Part shown: piece by piece, positions 37,839 through 49,876 of the stretch
Layout: every line of letters starts with the position of its first letter
Numbering within the stretch: position 1 is the first letter of the stretch
Source: Litoditis marina
Lineage: Eukaryota > Nematoda > Chromadorea > Rhabditida > Rhabditidae
Assembly: GCA_964036275.1 (NCBI GenBank)
Contig: CAXIWQ010000200.1
Location: forward strand, 16,792-80,791
Direction: 5' to 3'
Length of the DNA: 64,000 nucleotides
Notes under the pieces: generated by a model
Told to the model about the DNA's origin: nothing
Database searches by the model: none
The model's input: only the letters and a program-made list of their open reading frames with translations
Made by a program: the position numbers and the translations under genes

Positions 37839-38768
37839 GTTTCCTGAAGACAAAAAGTAAACAGGTTGTCCAATTTTTGTCCCGAGGAAAGTTTTTCAAT
37901 ATCCTTGAGGACAAAAGGTGGACAGATTGTCCAATTTTTGTCCCGAGGTAATGTTTTCAACATCCTTGAGGACAAAAGATGGACAGATTGTCCAGTTGGT
38001 TTCCTGAAGACAAAAAGTAAACATGTTGTCCAATTTTTGTCCCGAAGAAATGTTTTCAACATCCTTGGGGACAGAAAGTGGACAGATTGTCCAATTTTTG
38101 TCCCAAGGTAATGTTTTCAACATCCTTGAGGACAAAAGGTGGACAGATTGTCCAGTTGGTTTCCTGAAGACAAAAAGTAAACAGGTTGTCCAATTTTTGT
38201 CCCGAAGAAATGTTTTCAACATCCTTGGGGGCAGAAAGTGGACAGATTGTCCAATTTTTGTCCCAAGGTAATGTTTTCAACATCCTTGAGGACAAAAGGT
38301 GGACAGATTGTCCAGTTGGTTTCCTGAAGACAAAAAGTGAACAGGTCGTCCAATTTTTGTCCCGAGGAAATGTTTTCAACATCCTTGAGGACAAAAAGTG
38401 AACAGATTGTTCAATTTTTGTCCCGAGGTAATGTTTTCAACATCCTTGAGGACAAAAGGTGGACAGATTGTCCAGTCCAGTTGGTTTCCTGAAGACAAAA
38501 AGTAAACAGGTTGTCCAATTTTTGTCCCGAGGAAAGTTTTTCAATATCCTTGAGGACAAAAGGTGGACAGATTGTCCAGTTGGTTTCCTGAAGACAAAAA
38601 GTGAACAGGTCGTCCAATTTTTGTCCCGAGGAAATGTTTTCAACATCCTTGAGGACAAAAAGTGAACAGATTGTCCAATTTTTGTCCCGAGGTAATGTTT
38701 TCAACATCCTTTTCGAGGAAAGTTTTTCAATATCCTTGAGGACAAAAAGTGGACAGATTGTCCAGTTT

Positions 38769-39007
38769 GGCCGAGTGGTCAAGTGGTTAGCGTTCGGCTG
38801 TCGCTCCACAGACCTGGGTTCGATCCCCGCTCGCCGCGGTATCTGTCTGGCGGACCGCATGAGCTGGTTACAAAGCTCACCCATGCCTATCTCCACCCCT
38901 CTACGGACAGTCCTTCTACGGTTGATATATGATTTGTGTGTGATTATGTAATTTTCTCAATAAAGCACACGGCTGAACTAGTTGCCGTAAAAGATTATTA
39001 TTATATT
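38769..39007 (+). mobile_element. tRNA-derived SINE, full-length copy
   Basis: Private CTGAACTAG in the terminal hairpin loop, shared with the copies at 40460 and 43165. The preceding satellite has an irregular join (CATCCTTTTCGAGGAAAG near 38707-38722) seen only with this SINE subtype. Confidence 0.95.
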
Positions 39008-39290
39008 GTTTCCTGAAGACAGGTTGTCCAGTTTTTGTCCCGAGGAAATGTTTTCAACATCCTTGAGGACAAAAGGTGGACAGATTGTCCAGTTGGTTTC
39101 CTGAAGACAAAAATTAAACAAGTTGTCCAATTTTTGTCCCGAGGAAATGTTTTCAACATCCTTGAGGACAAAAAGTGGACAGATTGTCCAGTTTGTTTCT
39201 TGAAGACAAAAAGTAAGGTTGTCCAATTTTTGTCCCGAGGAAATGTTTTCAACATCCTTGAGGACAAAAAGTGGACAGATTGTCCAGTTT

Positions 39291-39529
39291 GGCCGAGTGG
39301 TCAAGTGGTTAGCGTTCGGCTGTCGCTCCACAGACCTGAGTTCGATCCCCGCTCGCCGCGGTATCTGTCTGGCGGACCGCATGAGCTGGTTACAAAGCTC
39401 ACCCATGCCTATCTCCACCCCTCTACGGACAGTCCTTCTACGGTTGATATATGATTTGTGTGTGATTATGTAATTTTCTCAATAAAGCACACGGCTGAAA
39501 TAGTTGCCGTAAAAGATTATTATTATATT
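39291..39529 (+). mobile_element. tRNA-derived SINE, full-length copy
   Basis: Shares the GAGTTCGATCC box B variant with 37600, as expected from the 1691-bp duplication. The satellite directly upstream is the GAGGAAATG type rather than the AATATCC type usually found there, so the duplication boundary lies just upstream. Confidence 0.95.
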
Positions 39530-40459
39530 GTTTCCTGAAGACAAAAAGTAAACAGGTTGTCCAATTTTTGTCCCGAGGAAAGTTTTTCAATATCCTTGAG
39601 GACAAAAGGTGGACAGATTGTCCAATTTTTGTCCCGAGGTAATGTTTTCAACATCCTTGAGGACAAAAGATGGACAGATTGTCCAGTTGGTTTCCTGAAG
39701 ACAAAAAGTAAACATGTTGTCCAATTTTTGTCCCGAAGAAATGTTTTCAACATCCTTGGGGACAGAAAGTGGACAGATTGTCCAATTTTTGTCCCAAGGT
39801 AATGTTTTCAACATCCTTGAGGACAAAAGGTGGACAGATTGTCCAGTTGGTTTCCTGAAGACAAAAAGTAAACAGGTTGTCCAATTTTTGTCCCGAAGAA
39901 ATGTTTTCAACATCCTTGGGGACAGAAAGTGGACAGATTGTCCAATTTTTGTCCCAAGGTAATGTTTTCAACATCCTTGAGGACAAAAGGTGGACAGATT
40001 GTCCAGTTGGTTTCCTGAAGACAAAAAGTGAACAGGTCGTCCAATTTTTGTCCCGAGGAAATGTTTTCAACATCCTTGAGGACAAAAAGTGAACAGATTG
40101 TTCAATTTTTGTCCCGAGGTAATGTTTTCAACATCCTTGAGGACAAAAGGTGGACAGATTGTCCAGTCCAGTTGGTTTCCTGAAGACAAAAAGTAAACAG
40201 GTTGTCCAATTTTTGTCCCGAGGAAAGTTTTTCAATATCCTTGAGGACAAAAGGTGGACAGATTGTCCAGTTGGTTTCCTGAAGACAAAAAGTGAACAGG
40301 TCGTCCAATTTTTGTCCCGAGGAAATGTTTTCAACATCCTTGAGGACAAAAAGTGAACAGATTGTCCAATTTTTGTCCCGAGGTAATGTTTTCAACATCC
40401 TTTTCGAGGAAAGTTTTTCAATATCCTTGAGGACAAAAAGTGGACAGATTGTCCAGTTT

Positions 40460-40698
40460 GGCCGAGTGGTCAAGTGGTTAGCGTTCGGCTGTCGCTCCAC
40501 AGACCTGGGTTCGATCCCCGCTCGCCGCGGTATCTGTCTGGCGGACCGCATGAGCTGGTTACAAAGCTCACCCATGCCTATCTCCACCCCTCTACGGACA
40601 GTCCTTCTACGGTTGATATATGATTTGTGTGTGATTATGTAATTTTCTCAATAAAGCACACGGCTGAACTAGTTGCCGTAAAAGATTATTATTATATT
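40460..40698 (+). mobile_element. tRNA-derived SINE, full-length copy
   Basis: CTGAACTAG subtype with box B GGGTTCGATCC. It is the counterpart of 38769 (offset 1691) and of 43165 (offset 2705), linking the two duplications. Confidence 0.95.
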
Positions 40699-41835
40699 GT
40701 TTCCTGAAGACAAAAAGTAAACAGGTTGTCCAATTTTTGTCCCGAGGAAATGTTTTCAACATCCTTGAGGACAAAAGGTGGACAGATTGTCCAGTTGGTT
40801 TCCTGAAGACAAAAATTAAACAAGTTGTCCAATTTTTGTCCCGAGGAAATGTTTTCAACATCCTTGAGGACAAAAAGTGGACAGATTGTCCAGTTTGTTT
40901 CTTGAAGACAAAAAGTAAGGTTGTCCAACTTTTGTCCCGAGGAAATGTTTTCAACATCCTTGAGGACAAAAGGTGGACAGATTGTCCAGTTGGTTTCCTG
41001 AAGACAAAAATTAAACAAGTTGTCCAATTTTTGTCCCGAGGAAATGTTTTCAACATCCTTGAGGACAAAAAGTGGACAGATTGTCCAGTTTGTTTCTTGA
41101 AGACAAAAAGTAAACAGGTTGTCCAATTTTTGTCCCGAGGAAATGTTTTCAACATCCTTGAGGACAAAAAGTGGACAGATTGTCCAATTTTTGTCCCGAG
41201 GTAATGTTTTCAACATCCTTGAGGACAAAAGATGGACATATTGTCCAGTTGGTTTCCTGAAGACAAAAAGTAAACAGGTTGTCCAATTTTTGTCCCGAAG
41301 AAATGTTTTCAACATCCTTGGGGACAGAAAGTGGACAGATTGTCCAATTTTTGTCCCAAGGTAATGTTTTCAACATTCTTGAGGACAAAAGGTGGACAGA
41401 TTGTCCAGTTGGTTTCCTGAAGACAAAAAGTACACAGGTTGTCCAATTTTTGTCCCGAAGAAATGTTTTCAACATCCTTGGGGACAGAAAGTGGACAGAT
41501 TGTCCAATTTTTGTCCCAAGGTAATGTTTTCAACATCCTTGAGGACAAAAGGTGGACATATTGTCCAGTTGGTTTCCTGAAGACAAAAAGTGAACAGGTC
41601 AGCCAATTTTTGTCCCGAGGAAATGTTTTCAACATCCTTGAGGACAAAAAACGAACAGATTGTCCAATTTTTGTCCCGAGGTAATGTTTTCAACATCCTT
41701 GAGGACAAAAGGTGGGCAGATTGTCCAGTCCAGTTGGTTTCCTGAAGACAAAAAGTAAACAGGTTGTCCAATTTTTGTCCCGAGGAAAGTTTTTCAATAT
41801 CCTTGAGGACAAAAAGTGGACAGATTGTCCAGTTT

Positions 41836-42074
41836 GGCCGAGTGGTCAAGTGGTTAGCGTTCGGCTGTCGCTCCACAGACCTGGGTTCGATCCCCGCTCG
41901 CCGCGGTATCTGTCTGGCGGACCGCATGAGCTGGTTACAAAGCTCACCCATGCCTATCTCCACCCCTCTACGGACAGTCCTTCTACGGTTGATATATGAT
42001 TTGTGTGTGATTATGTAATTTTCTCAATAAAGCACACGGCTGAAATAGTTGCCGTAAAAGATTATTATTATATT
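41836..42074 (+). mobile_element. tRNA-derived SINE, full-length copy
   Basis: Consensus-type copy (CTGAAATAG, AATAAA, GGGTTCGATCC), preceded by the GGTGGGCAGATTGTCCAGTCCAG variant monomer common upstream of SINEs. Confidence 0.95.
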
Positions 42075-43164
42075 GTTTCCTGAAGACAAAAAGTAAACAG
42101 GTTGTCCAATTTTTGTCCCGAGGAAAGTTTTTCAATATCCTTGAGGACAAAAGGTGGACAGAATGTCCAATTTTTGTCCCGAGGTAATGTTTTCAACATC
42201 CTTGAGGACAAAAGATGGACAGATTGTCCAGTTGGTTTCCTGAAGACAAAAAGTAAACATGTTGTCCAATTTTTGTCCCGAAGAAATGTTTTCAACATCC
42301 TTGGGGACAGAAAGTGGACAGATTGTCCAATTTTTGTCCCAAGGTAATGTTTTCAACATCCTTGAGGACAAAAGGTGGACAGATTGTCCAGTTGGTTTCC
42401 TGAAGACAAAAAGTAAACAGGTTGTCCAATTTTTGTCCCGAAGAAATGTTTTCAACATCCTTGGGGACAGAAAGTGGACAGATTGTCCAATTTTTGTCCC
42501 AAGGTAATGTTTTCAACATCCTTGAGGACAAAAGGTGGACAGATTGTCCAGTTGGTTTCCTGAAGACAAAAAGTGAACAGGTCGTCCAATTTTTGTCCCG
42601 AAGAAATGTTTTCAACATCCTTGGGGACAGAAAGTGGACAGATTGTCCAATTTTTGTCCCAAGGTAATGTTTTCAACATCCTTGAGGACAAAAGGTGGAC
42701 AGATTGTCCAGTTGGTTTCCTGAAGACAAAAAGTGAACAGGTCGTCCAATTTTTGTCCCGAGGAAATGTTTTCAACATCCTTGAGGACAAAAAGTGAACA
42801 GATTGTTCAATTTTTGTCCCGAGGTAATGTTTTCAACATCCTTGAGGACAAAAGGTGGACAGATTGTCCAGTCCAGTTGGTTTCCTGAAGACAAAAAGTA
42901 AACAGGTTGTCCAATTTTTGTCCCGAGGAAAGTTTTTCAATATCCTTGAGGACAAAAGGTGGACAGATTGTCCAGTTGGTTTCCTGAAGACAAAAAGTGA
43001 ACAGGTCGTCCAATTTTTGTCCCGAGGAAATGTTTTCAACATCCTTGAGGACAAAAAGTGAACAGATTGTCCAATTTTTGTCCCGAGGTAATGTTTTCAA
43101 CATCCTTTTCGAGGAAAGTTTTTCAATATCCTTGAGGACAAAAAGTGGACAGATTGTCCAGTTT

Positions 43165-43403
43165 GGCCGAGTGGTCAAGTGGTTAGCGTTCGGCTGTCGC
43201 TCCACAGACCTGGGTTCGATCCCCGCTCGCCGCGGTATCTGTCTGGCGGACCGCATGAGCTGGTTACAAAGCTCACCCATGCCTATCTCCACCCCTCTAC
43301 GGACAGTCCTTCTACGGTTGATATATGATTTGTGTGTGATTATGTAATTTTCTCAATAAAGCACACGGCTGAACTAGTTGCCGTAAAAGATTATTATTAT
43401 ATT
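43165..43403 (+). mobile_element. tRNA-derived SINE, full-length copy
   Basis: CTGAACTAG subtype, third member of the 38769/40460/43165 lineage. Confidence 0.95.
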
Positions 43404-44540
43404 GTTTCCTGAAGACAAAAAGTAAACAGGTTGTCCAATTTTTGTCCCGAGGAAATGTTTTCAACATCCTTGAGGACAGAAGGTGGACAGATTGTCCAGT
43501 TGGTTTCCTGAAGACAAAAATTAAACAAGTTGTCCAATTTTTGTCCCGAGGAAATGTTTTCAACATCCTTGAGGACAAAAAGTGGACAGATTGTCCAGTT
43601 TGTTTCTTGAAGACAAAAAGTAAGGTTGTCCAATTTTTGTCCCGAGGAAATGTTTTCAACATCCTTGAGGACAAAAGGTGGACAGATTGTCCAGTTGGTT
43701 TCCTGAAGACAAAAATTAAACAAGTTGTCCAATTTTTGTCCCGAGGAAATGTTTTCAACATCCTTGAGGACAAAAAGTGGACAGATTGTCCAGTTTGTTT
43801 CTTGAAGACAAAAAGTAAACAGGTTGTCCAATTTTTGTCCCGAGGAAATGTTTTCAACATCCTTGAGGACAAAAAGTGGACAGATTGTCCAATTTTTGTC
43901 CCGAGGTAATGTTTTCAACATCCTTGAGGACAAAAGATGGACATATTGTCCAGTTGGTTTCCTGAAGACAAAAAGTAAACAGGTTGTCCAATTTTTGTCC
44001 CGAAGAAATGTTTTCAACATCCTTGGGGACAGAAAGTGGACAGATTGTCCAATTTTTGTCCCAAGGTAATGTTTTCAACATTCTTGAGGACAAAAGGTGG
44101 ACAGATTGTCCAGTTGGTTTCCTGAAGACAAAAAGTACACAGGTTGTCCAATTTTTGTCCCGAAGAAATGTTTTCAACATCCTTGGGGACAGAAAGTGGA
44201 CAGATTGTCCAATTTTTGTCCCAAGGTAATGTTTTCAACATCCTTGAGGACAAAAGGTGGACATATTGTCCAGTTGGTTTCCTGAAGACAAAAAGTGAAC
44301 AGGTCAGCCAATTTTTGTCCCGAGGAAATGTTTTCAACATCCTTGAGGACAAAAAACGAACAGATTGTCCAATTTTTGTCCCGAGGTAATGTTTTCAACA
44401 TCCTTGAGGACAAAAGGTGGGCAGATTGTCCAGTCCAGTTGGTTTCCTGAAGACAAAAAGTAAACAGGTTGTCCAATTTTTGTCCCGAGGAAAGTTTTTC
44501 AATATCCTTGAGGACAAAAAGTGGACAGATTGTCCAGTTT

Positions 44541-44779
44541 GGCCGAGTGGTCAAGTGGTTAGCGTTCGGCTGTCGCTCCACAGACCTGGGTTCGATCCCC
44601 GCTCGCCGCGGTATCTGTCTGGCGGACCGCATGAGCTGGTTACAAAGCTCACCCATGCCTATCTCCACCCCTCTACGGACAGTCCTTCTACGGTTGATAT
44701 ATGATTTGTGTGTGATTATGTAATTTTCTCAATAAAGCACACGGCTGAAATAGTTGCCGTAAAAGATTATTATTATATT
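44541..44779 (+). mobile_element. tRNA-derived SINE, full-length copy
   Basis: Consensus-type, the 2705-bp-offset duplicate of 41836. Confidence 0.95.
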
Positions 44780-47368
44780 GTTTCCTGAAGACAAAAAGTA
44801 AACAGGTTGTCCAATTTTTGTCCCGAGGAAAGTTTTTCAATATCCTTGAGGACAAAAGGTGGACAGAATGTCCAATTTTTGTCCCGAGGTAATGTTTTCA
44901 ACATCCTTGAGGACAAAAGATGGACAGATTGTCCAGTTGGTTTCCTGAAGACAAAAAGTAAACATGTTGTCCAATTTTTGTCCCGAAGAAATGTTTTCAA
45001 CATCCTTGGGGACAGAAAGTGGACAGATTGTCCAATTTTTGTCCCAAGGTAATGTTTTCAACATCCTTGAGGACAAAAGGTGGACAGATTGTCCAGTTGG
45101 TTTCCTGAAGACAAAAAGTAAACAGGTTGTCCAATTTTTGTCCCGAAGAAATGTTTTCAACATCCTTGGGGACAGAAAGTGGACAGATTGTCCAATTTTT
45201 GTCCCAAGGTAATGTTTTCAACATCCTTGAGGACAAAAGGTGGTCAGATTGTCCAGTTGGTTTCCTGAAGACAAAAAGTGAACAGGTCGTCCAATTTTTG
45301 TCCCGAGGAAATGTTTTCAACATCCTTGAGGACAAAAAGTGAACAGATTGTCCAATTTTTGTCCCGAGGTAATGTTTTCAACATCCTTGAGGACAAAAGG
45401 TGGACAGATTGTCCAGTCCAGTTGGTTTCCTGAAGACAAAAAGTAAACAGGTTGTCCAATTTTTGTCCCGAGGAAATGTTTCAACATCCTTGAGGACAAA
45501 AAGTGGACAGATTGTCCAATTTTTGTCCCGAGGTAATGTTTTCAACATCCTTGAGGACAAAAGATGGACATATTGTCCAGTTGGTTTCCTGAAGACAAAA
45601 AGTAAACAGGTTGTCCAATTTTTGTCCCGAAGAAATGTTTTCAACATCCTTGGGGACAGAAAGTGGACAGATTGTCCAATTTTTGTCCCAAGGTAATGTT
45701 TTCAACATCCTTGAGGACAAAAGGTGGACAGATTGTCCAGTTGGTTTCCTGAAGACAAAAAGTAAACAGGTTGTCCAATTTTTGTCCCGAAGAAATGTTT
45801 TCAACATCCTTGGGGACAGAAAGTGGACAGATTGTCCAATTTTTGTCCCAAGGTAATGTTTTCAACATCCTTGAGGACAAAAGGTGGACATATTGTCCAG
45901 TTGGTTTCCTGAAGACAAAAAGTGAACAGGTCAGCCAATTTTTGTCCCGAGGAAATGTTTTCAACATCCTTGAGGACAAAAAGTGAACAGATTGTCCAAT
46001 TTTTGTCCCGAGGTAATGTTTTCAACATCCTTGAGGACAAAAGGTGGGCAGATTGTCCAGTCCAGTTGGTTTCCTGAAGACAAAAAGTAAACAGGTTGTC
46101 CAATTTTTGTCCCGAGGAAATGTTTTCAACATCCTTGAGGACAAAAAGTGGACAGATTGTCCAGTTGGTTTCCTGAAGACAAACAGTAAACAGGTTGTCC
46201 CCTTTTTGTCCCGAGGTAATGTTTGCAACATCCTTGAATACAAAAGGTGGACAGATTGTCCAGTTGGTTTCCTGAAGACAAACAGTAAACAGGTTGTCCA
46301 ATTTTTGTCCCGAGGAAATGTTTTCAACATCCTTGAGGACAAAAAGTGGACAGATTGTCCAATTTTTGTCCCGAGGTAATGTTTTCAACATCCTTGAGGA
46401 CAAAAGATGGACATATTGTCCAGTTGGTTTCCTGAAGACAAAAAGTAAACAGGTTGTCCAATTTTTGTCCCGAAGAAATGTTTTCAACATCCTTGGGGAC
46501 AGAAAGTGGACAGATTGTCCAATTTTTGTCCCAAGGTAATGTTTTCAACATCCTTGAGGACAAAAGGTGGACAGATTGTCCAGATGGTTTCCTGAAGACA
46601 AAAAGTAAACAGGTTGTCCAATTTTTGTCCCGAGGAAAGTTTTTCAATATCCTTGAGGACAAAAAGTGGACAGATTGTCCAGTTTGTTTCTTGAAGACAA
46701 AAAGTAAACAGGTTGTCCCCTTTTTGTCCCGAGGTAATGTTTGCAACATCCTTGAGGACAAAAGGTGGACAGATTGTCCAGTTGGTTTCCTGAAGACAAA
46801 CAGTAAACAGGTTGTCCAATTTTTGTCCCGAGGAAATGTTTTCAACATCCTTGAGGACAAAAAGTGGACAGATTGTCCAATTTTTGTCCCGAGGTAATGT
46901 TTTCAACATCCTTGAGGACAAAAGATGGACATATTGTCCAGTTGGTTTCCTGAAGACAAAAAGTAAACAGGTTGTCCAATTTTTGTCCCGAAGAAATGTT
47001 TTCAACATCCTTGGGGACAGAAAGTGGACAGATTGTCCAATTTTTGTCCCAAGGTAATGTTTCCAACATCCTTGAGGACAAAAGGTGGACAGATTGTCCA
47101 GTTGGTTTCCTGAAGACAAAAAGTGAACAGGTCGTCCAATTTTTGTCCCGAGGAAATGTTTTCAACATCCTTGAGGACAAAAAGTGAACAGATTGTCCAA
47201 TTTTTGTCCCGAGGTAATGTTTTCAACATCCTTGAGGACAAAAGATGGGCAGATTGTCCAGTCCAGTTGGTTTCCTGAAGACAAAAAGTAAACAGGTTGT
47301 CCAATTTTTGTCCCGAGGAAAGTTTTTCAATATCCTTGAGGACAAAAAGTGGACAGATTGTCCAGTTT

Positions 47369-47607
47369 GGCCGAGTGGTCAAGTGGTTAGCGTTCGGCTG
47401 TCGCTCCACAGACCTGGGTTCGATCCCCGCTCGCCGCGGTATCTGTCTGGCGGACCGCATGAGCTGGTTACAAAGCTCACCCATGCCTATCTCCACCCCT
47501 CTACGGACAGTCCTTCTACGGTTGATATATGATTTGTGTGTGATTATGTAATTTTCTCAATAAAGCACACGGCTGAAATAGTTGCCGTAAAAGATTATTA
47601 TCATATT
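47369..47607 (+). mobile_element. tRNA-derived SINE, full-length copy
   Basis: Consensus-type apart from a T to C in the tail (ATTATCATATT). The preceding 2.6 kb of satellite has no SINE, the longest such gap in this array. Confidence 0.95.
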
Positions 47608-48648
47608 GTTTCCTGAAGACAAAAAGTAAACAGGTTGTCCAATTTTTGTCCCGAGGAAAGTTTTTCAATATCCTTGAGGACAAAAGGTGGACAGATTGTC
47701 CAATTTTTGTCCCGAGGTAATGTTTTCAACATCCTTGAGGACAAAAGATGGACAGATTGTCCAGTTGGTTTCCTGAAGACAAAAAGTAAACATGTTGTCC
47801 AATTTTTGTCCCGAAGAAATGTTTTCAACATCCTTGGGGACAGAAAGTGGACAGATTGTACAGTTTGTTTCTTGAAGACAAAAAGTAAACAGGTTGTCCA
47901 CTTTTTGTCCCGAGGTAATGTTTTCAACATCCTTGAGGACAAAAGGTGGACAGATTGTCCAGTTGGTTTCCTGAAGACAAAAAGTAAACAGGTTGTCCAA
48001 TTTTTGTCCCGAGGTAATGTTTTCAACATCCTTGAGGACAAAAGATGGACAGATTGTCCAGTTGGTTTCCTGAAGACAAAAAGTAAACAGGTTGTCCAAT
48101 TTTTGTCCCGAAGAAATGTTTTCAACATCCTTGGGGACAGAAAGTGGACAGATTGTCCAATTTTTGTCCCAAGGTAATGTTTTCAACATCCTTGAGGACA
48201 AAAGGTGGACAGATTGTCCAGTTGGTTTCCTGAAGACAAAAAGTAAACAGGTTGTCCAATTTTTGTCCCGAAGAAATGTTTTCAACATCCTTGGGGACAG
48301 AAAGTGGACAGATTGTCCAATTTTTGTCCCAAGGTAATGTTTTCAACATCCTTGAGGACAAAAGGTTGACAGATTGTCCAGTTGGTTTCCTGAAGACAAA
48401 AAGTGAACAGGTCGTCCAATTTTTGTCCCGAGGAAATGTTTTCAACATCCTTGAGGACAAAAAGTGAACAGATTGTCCAATTTTTGTCCCGAGGTAATGT
48501 TTTCAACATCCTTGAGGACAAAAGGTGGGCAGATTGTCCAGTCCAGTTGGTTTCCTGAAGACAAAAAGTAAACAGGTTGTCCAATTTTTGTCCCGAGGAA
48601 AGTTTTTCAATATCCTTGAGGACAAAAAGTGGACAGATTGTCCAGTTT

Positions 48649-48887
48649 GGCCGAGTGGTCAAGTGGTTAGCGTTCGGCTGTCGCTCCACAGACCTGGGTT
48701 CGATCCCCGCTCGCCGCGGTATCTGTCTGGCGGACCGCATGAGCTGGTTACAAAGCTCACCCATGCCTATCTCCACCCCTCTACGGACAGTCCTTCTACG
48801 GTTGATATATGATTTGTGTGTGATTATGTAATTTTCTCAATAAAGCACACGGCTGAAATAGTTGCCGTAAAAGATTATTATTATATT
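48649..48887 (+). mobile_element. tRNA-derived SINE, full-length copy
   Basis: Consensus-type copy just upstream of the RTE junction. Its ATT tail supplies, on the minus strand, the stop codon of the open frame that starts in the RTE endonuclease. Confidence 0.95.
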
Positions 48888-49876
48888 GTTTCCTGAAGAC
48901 AAAAAGTAAACAGGTTGTCCAATTTTTGTCCCGAGGAAATGTTTTCAACATCCTTGAGGACAAAAGGTGGACAGATTGTCCAGTTGGTTTCCTGAAGACA
49001 AAAATTAAACAAGTTGTCCAATTTTTGTCCCGAGGAAATGTTTTCAACATCCTTGAGGACAAAAAGTGGACAGATTGTCCAGTTTGTTTCTTGAAGAAGC
49101 GAAGGGCCGAGCTGCCTAGCGATCTTAGACTTCCGGACAAAGGCGTTGTCAATCACAAGAGTTGCACGGATAGCTCGGTGGTCGCTGCCAGTGTGAAGGT
49201 GGTGGAGGTGTTCAATATTCCATATGGAATTCAGGCGATTCGTCAGGACAAAGTCAATTTCCCGTCTTGAGCTGTCATTGGGAGACGCGTGTGTCCATCT
49301 ATCGTTGAGGTTCTTTCTGAAGAAAGAGTTGGCATGGTATAGGTGTTCGCTTTCGATGAAGGAGGCCAAACGATCACCGCAGGAATTCCTTGTGTCATTC
49401 GAGTGAGGGCCTACGAAGGTTTCTGAGGGGCTGGTGCGGCAACCGATGGTGGAATTGAAATCGCCTTGTACCACCTTGAAGAGACTTCTGTCGCCGTGGA
49501 GGGCGTTCTGGATATCTTCGTAGAATGTGGCATGATCTTCTTCATCGGCGTCAGCCGTGGGAGCGTAGACCTGGACTATGGAGATGGAAGATGACTTAGC
49601 TTCTAGACGGAGACGAGCGACTCTCGGGGAATAATGGACAACGTCGACGATTCTTGAGGTCATGTGGGATGCGACGATGAAGCCGACTCCGCTGGATGTG
49701 GAACCGGGAGCGCGAGGGCCCAGGATGACTTGGTGGCCGTTGTTCCATCTGGTCGATAGAGATTCCTTGCGTTTTGTTTCAGAGAGACCGATGACATCGA
49801 ACTTGATTTGCGACAACTCAGACAACAGAAGGCTTAGTTGGGAGTCGGAACAGATGGAGCGAGTGTTGTAGGACAT
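48881..49876 (-). CDS. RTE-clade retrotransposon endonuclease, 3'-truncated, frame running into satellite A
   Basis: Open frame of 331 codons from the first in-frame ATG (49874-49876). Residues 1-245 form an APE-type endonuclease (exonuclease-endonuclease-phosphatase fold), which nicks target DNA for target-primed reverse transcription. The expected catalytic residues are visible: Asn4 in MSYN, Glu33 in SETK, Tyr104 in VYAPT, Asp139 and Asn141 in GDFN, Asp208 in REID, and Ser231-Asp232-His233 in GSDH. The overall pattern (GVGFIV, SPRVARL, DRWTHASPN) fits the RTE clade as I know it from nematode RTE-1. The frame leaves the element at about residue 259. The remaining ~70 residues are satellite A translation ending at a TAA in the SINE tail. 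The reverse transcriptase is absent, so the element cannot move by itself. The frame is also open upstream to about 50059, without an ATG. Confidence 0.85.
   Translation of the reverse strand: MSYNTRSICSDSQLSLLLSELSQIKFDVIGLSETKRKESLSTRWNNGHQVILGPRAPGSTSSGVGFIVASHMTSRIVDVVHYSPRVARLRLEAKSSSISIVQVYAPTADADEEDHATFYEDIQNALHGDRSLFKVVQGDFNSTIGCRTSPSETFVGPHSNDTRNSCGDRLASFIESEHLYHANSFFRKNLNDRWTHASPNDSSRREIDFVLTNRLNSIWNIEHLHHLHTGSDHRAIRATLVIDNAFVRKSKIARQLGPSLLQETNWTICPLFVLKDVENISSGQKLDNLFNFCLQETNWTICPPFVLKDVENISSGQKLDNLFTFCLQETI

Larger units (their letters stand above)
37580..39020. repeat. Satellite A/SINE segmental duplication, 1691-bp offset, copy 1
   Basis: Contains two SINEs (37600 and 38769) and the satellite between them. 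It matches 39271-40711, including private SINE changes: box B GAGTTCGATCC in the first SINE and CTGAACTAG in the second. One difference is GGGGGCAGAAAG at 38227, where the other copy has GGGGACAGAAAG. Confidence 0.85.
39271..40711. repeat. Satellite A/SINE segmental duplication, 1691-bp offset, copy 2
   Basis: Second copy of 37580-39020. Its right part also begins the 2705-bp duplication, so the two events overlap. Confidence 0.85.
40130..42600. repeat. 2705-bp tandem duplication, copy 1
   Basis: Two SINEs (40460 and 41836) with their satellite context, repeated at 42835-45305 with a constant offset of 2705 bp. Only a few substitutions differ, for example CCAACTTTTG at 40926 against CCAATTTTTG at 43631, and GGACAAAAGG at 40779 against GGACAGAAGG at 43484. 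Confidence 0.88.
42835..45305. repeat. 2705-bp tandem duplication, copy 2
   Basis: Second copy of 40130-42600. It ends where a GGTGGTCAGATTG private change (about 45240) and a different following monomer order appear. Confidence 0.88.
37026..49096 (+). repeat. Satellite A array, F orientation, with amplified SINEs
   Basis: About 12 kb of 99-bp and 61-bp monomers, largely arranged as 160-bp dimers and interrupted by nine full SINE copies. Monomer classes include GAAGAAATG + GGGGACAGAAAG (61-bp partner), GAGGTAATG and GAGGAAATG. Monomers next to SINE heads carry the AGTTTTTCAATATCC form. The array joins satellite B at TCTAA|GACAAAAAG on the left. On the right it is cut at GTTTCTTGAAG by the RTE fragment. 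All monomers and all SINEs lie in one orientation. Confidence 0.95.

Noticed and set aside
49224..49871. Plus-strand open frames opposite the RTE endonuclease
   Set aside because: They are antisense to a frame with all catalytic motifs of a known enzyme family and have no recognisable product of their own.
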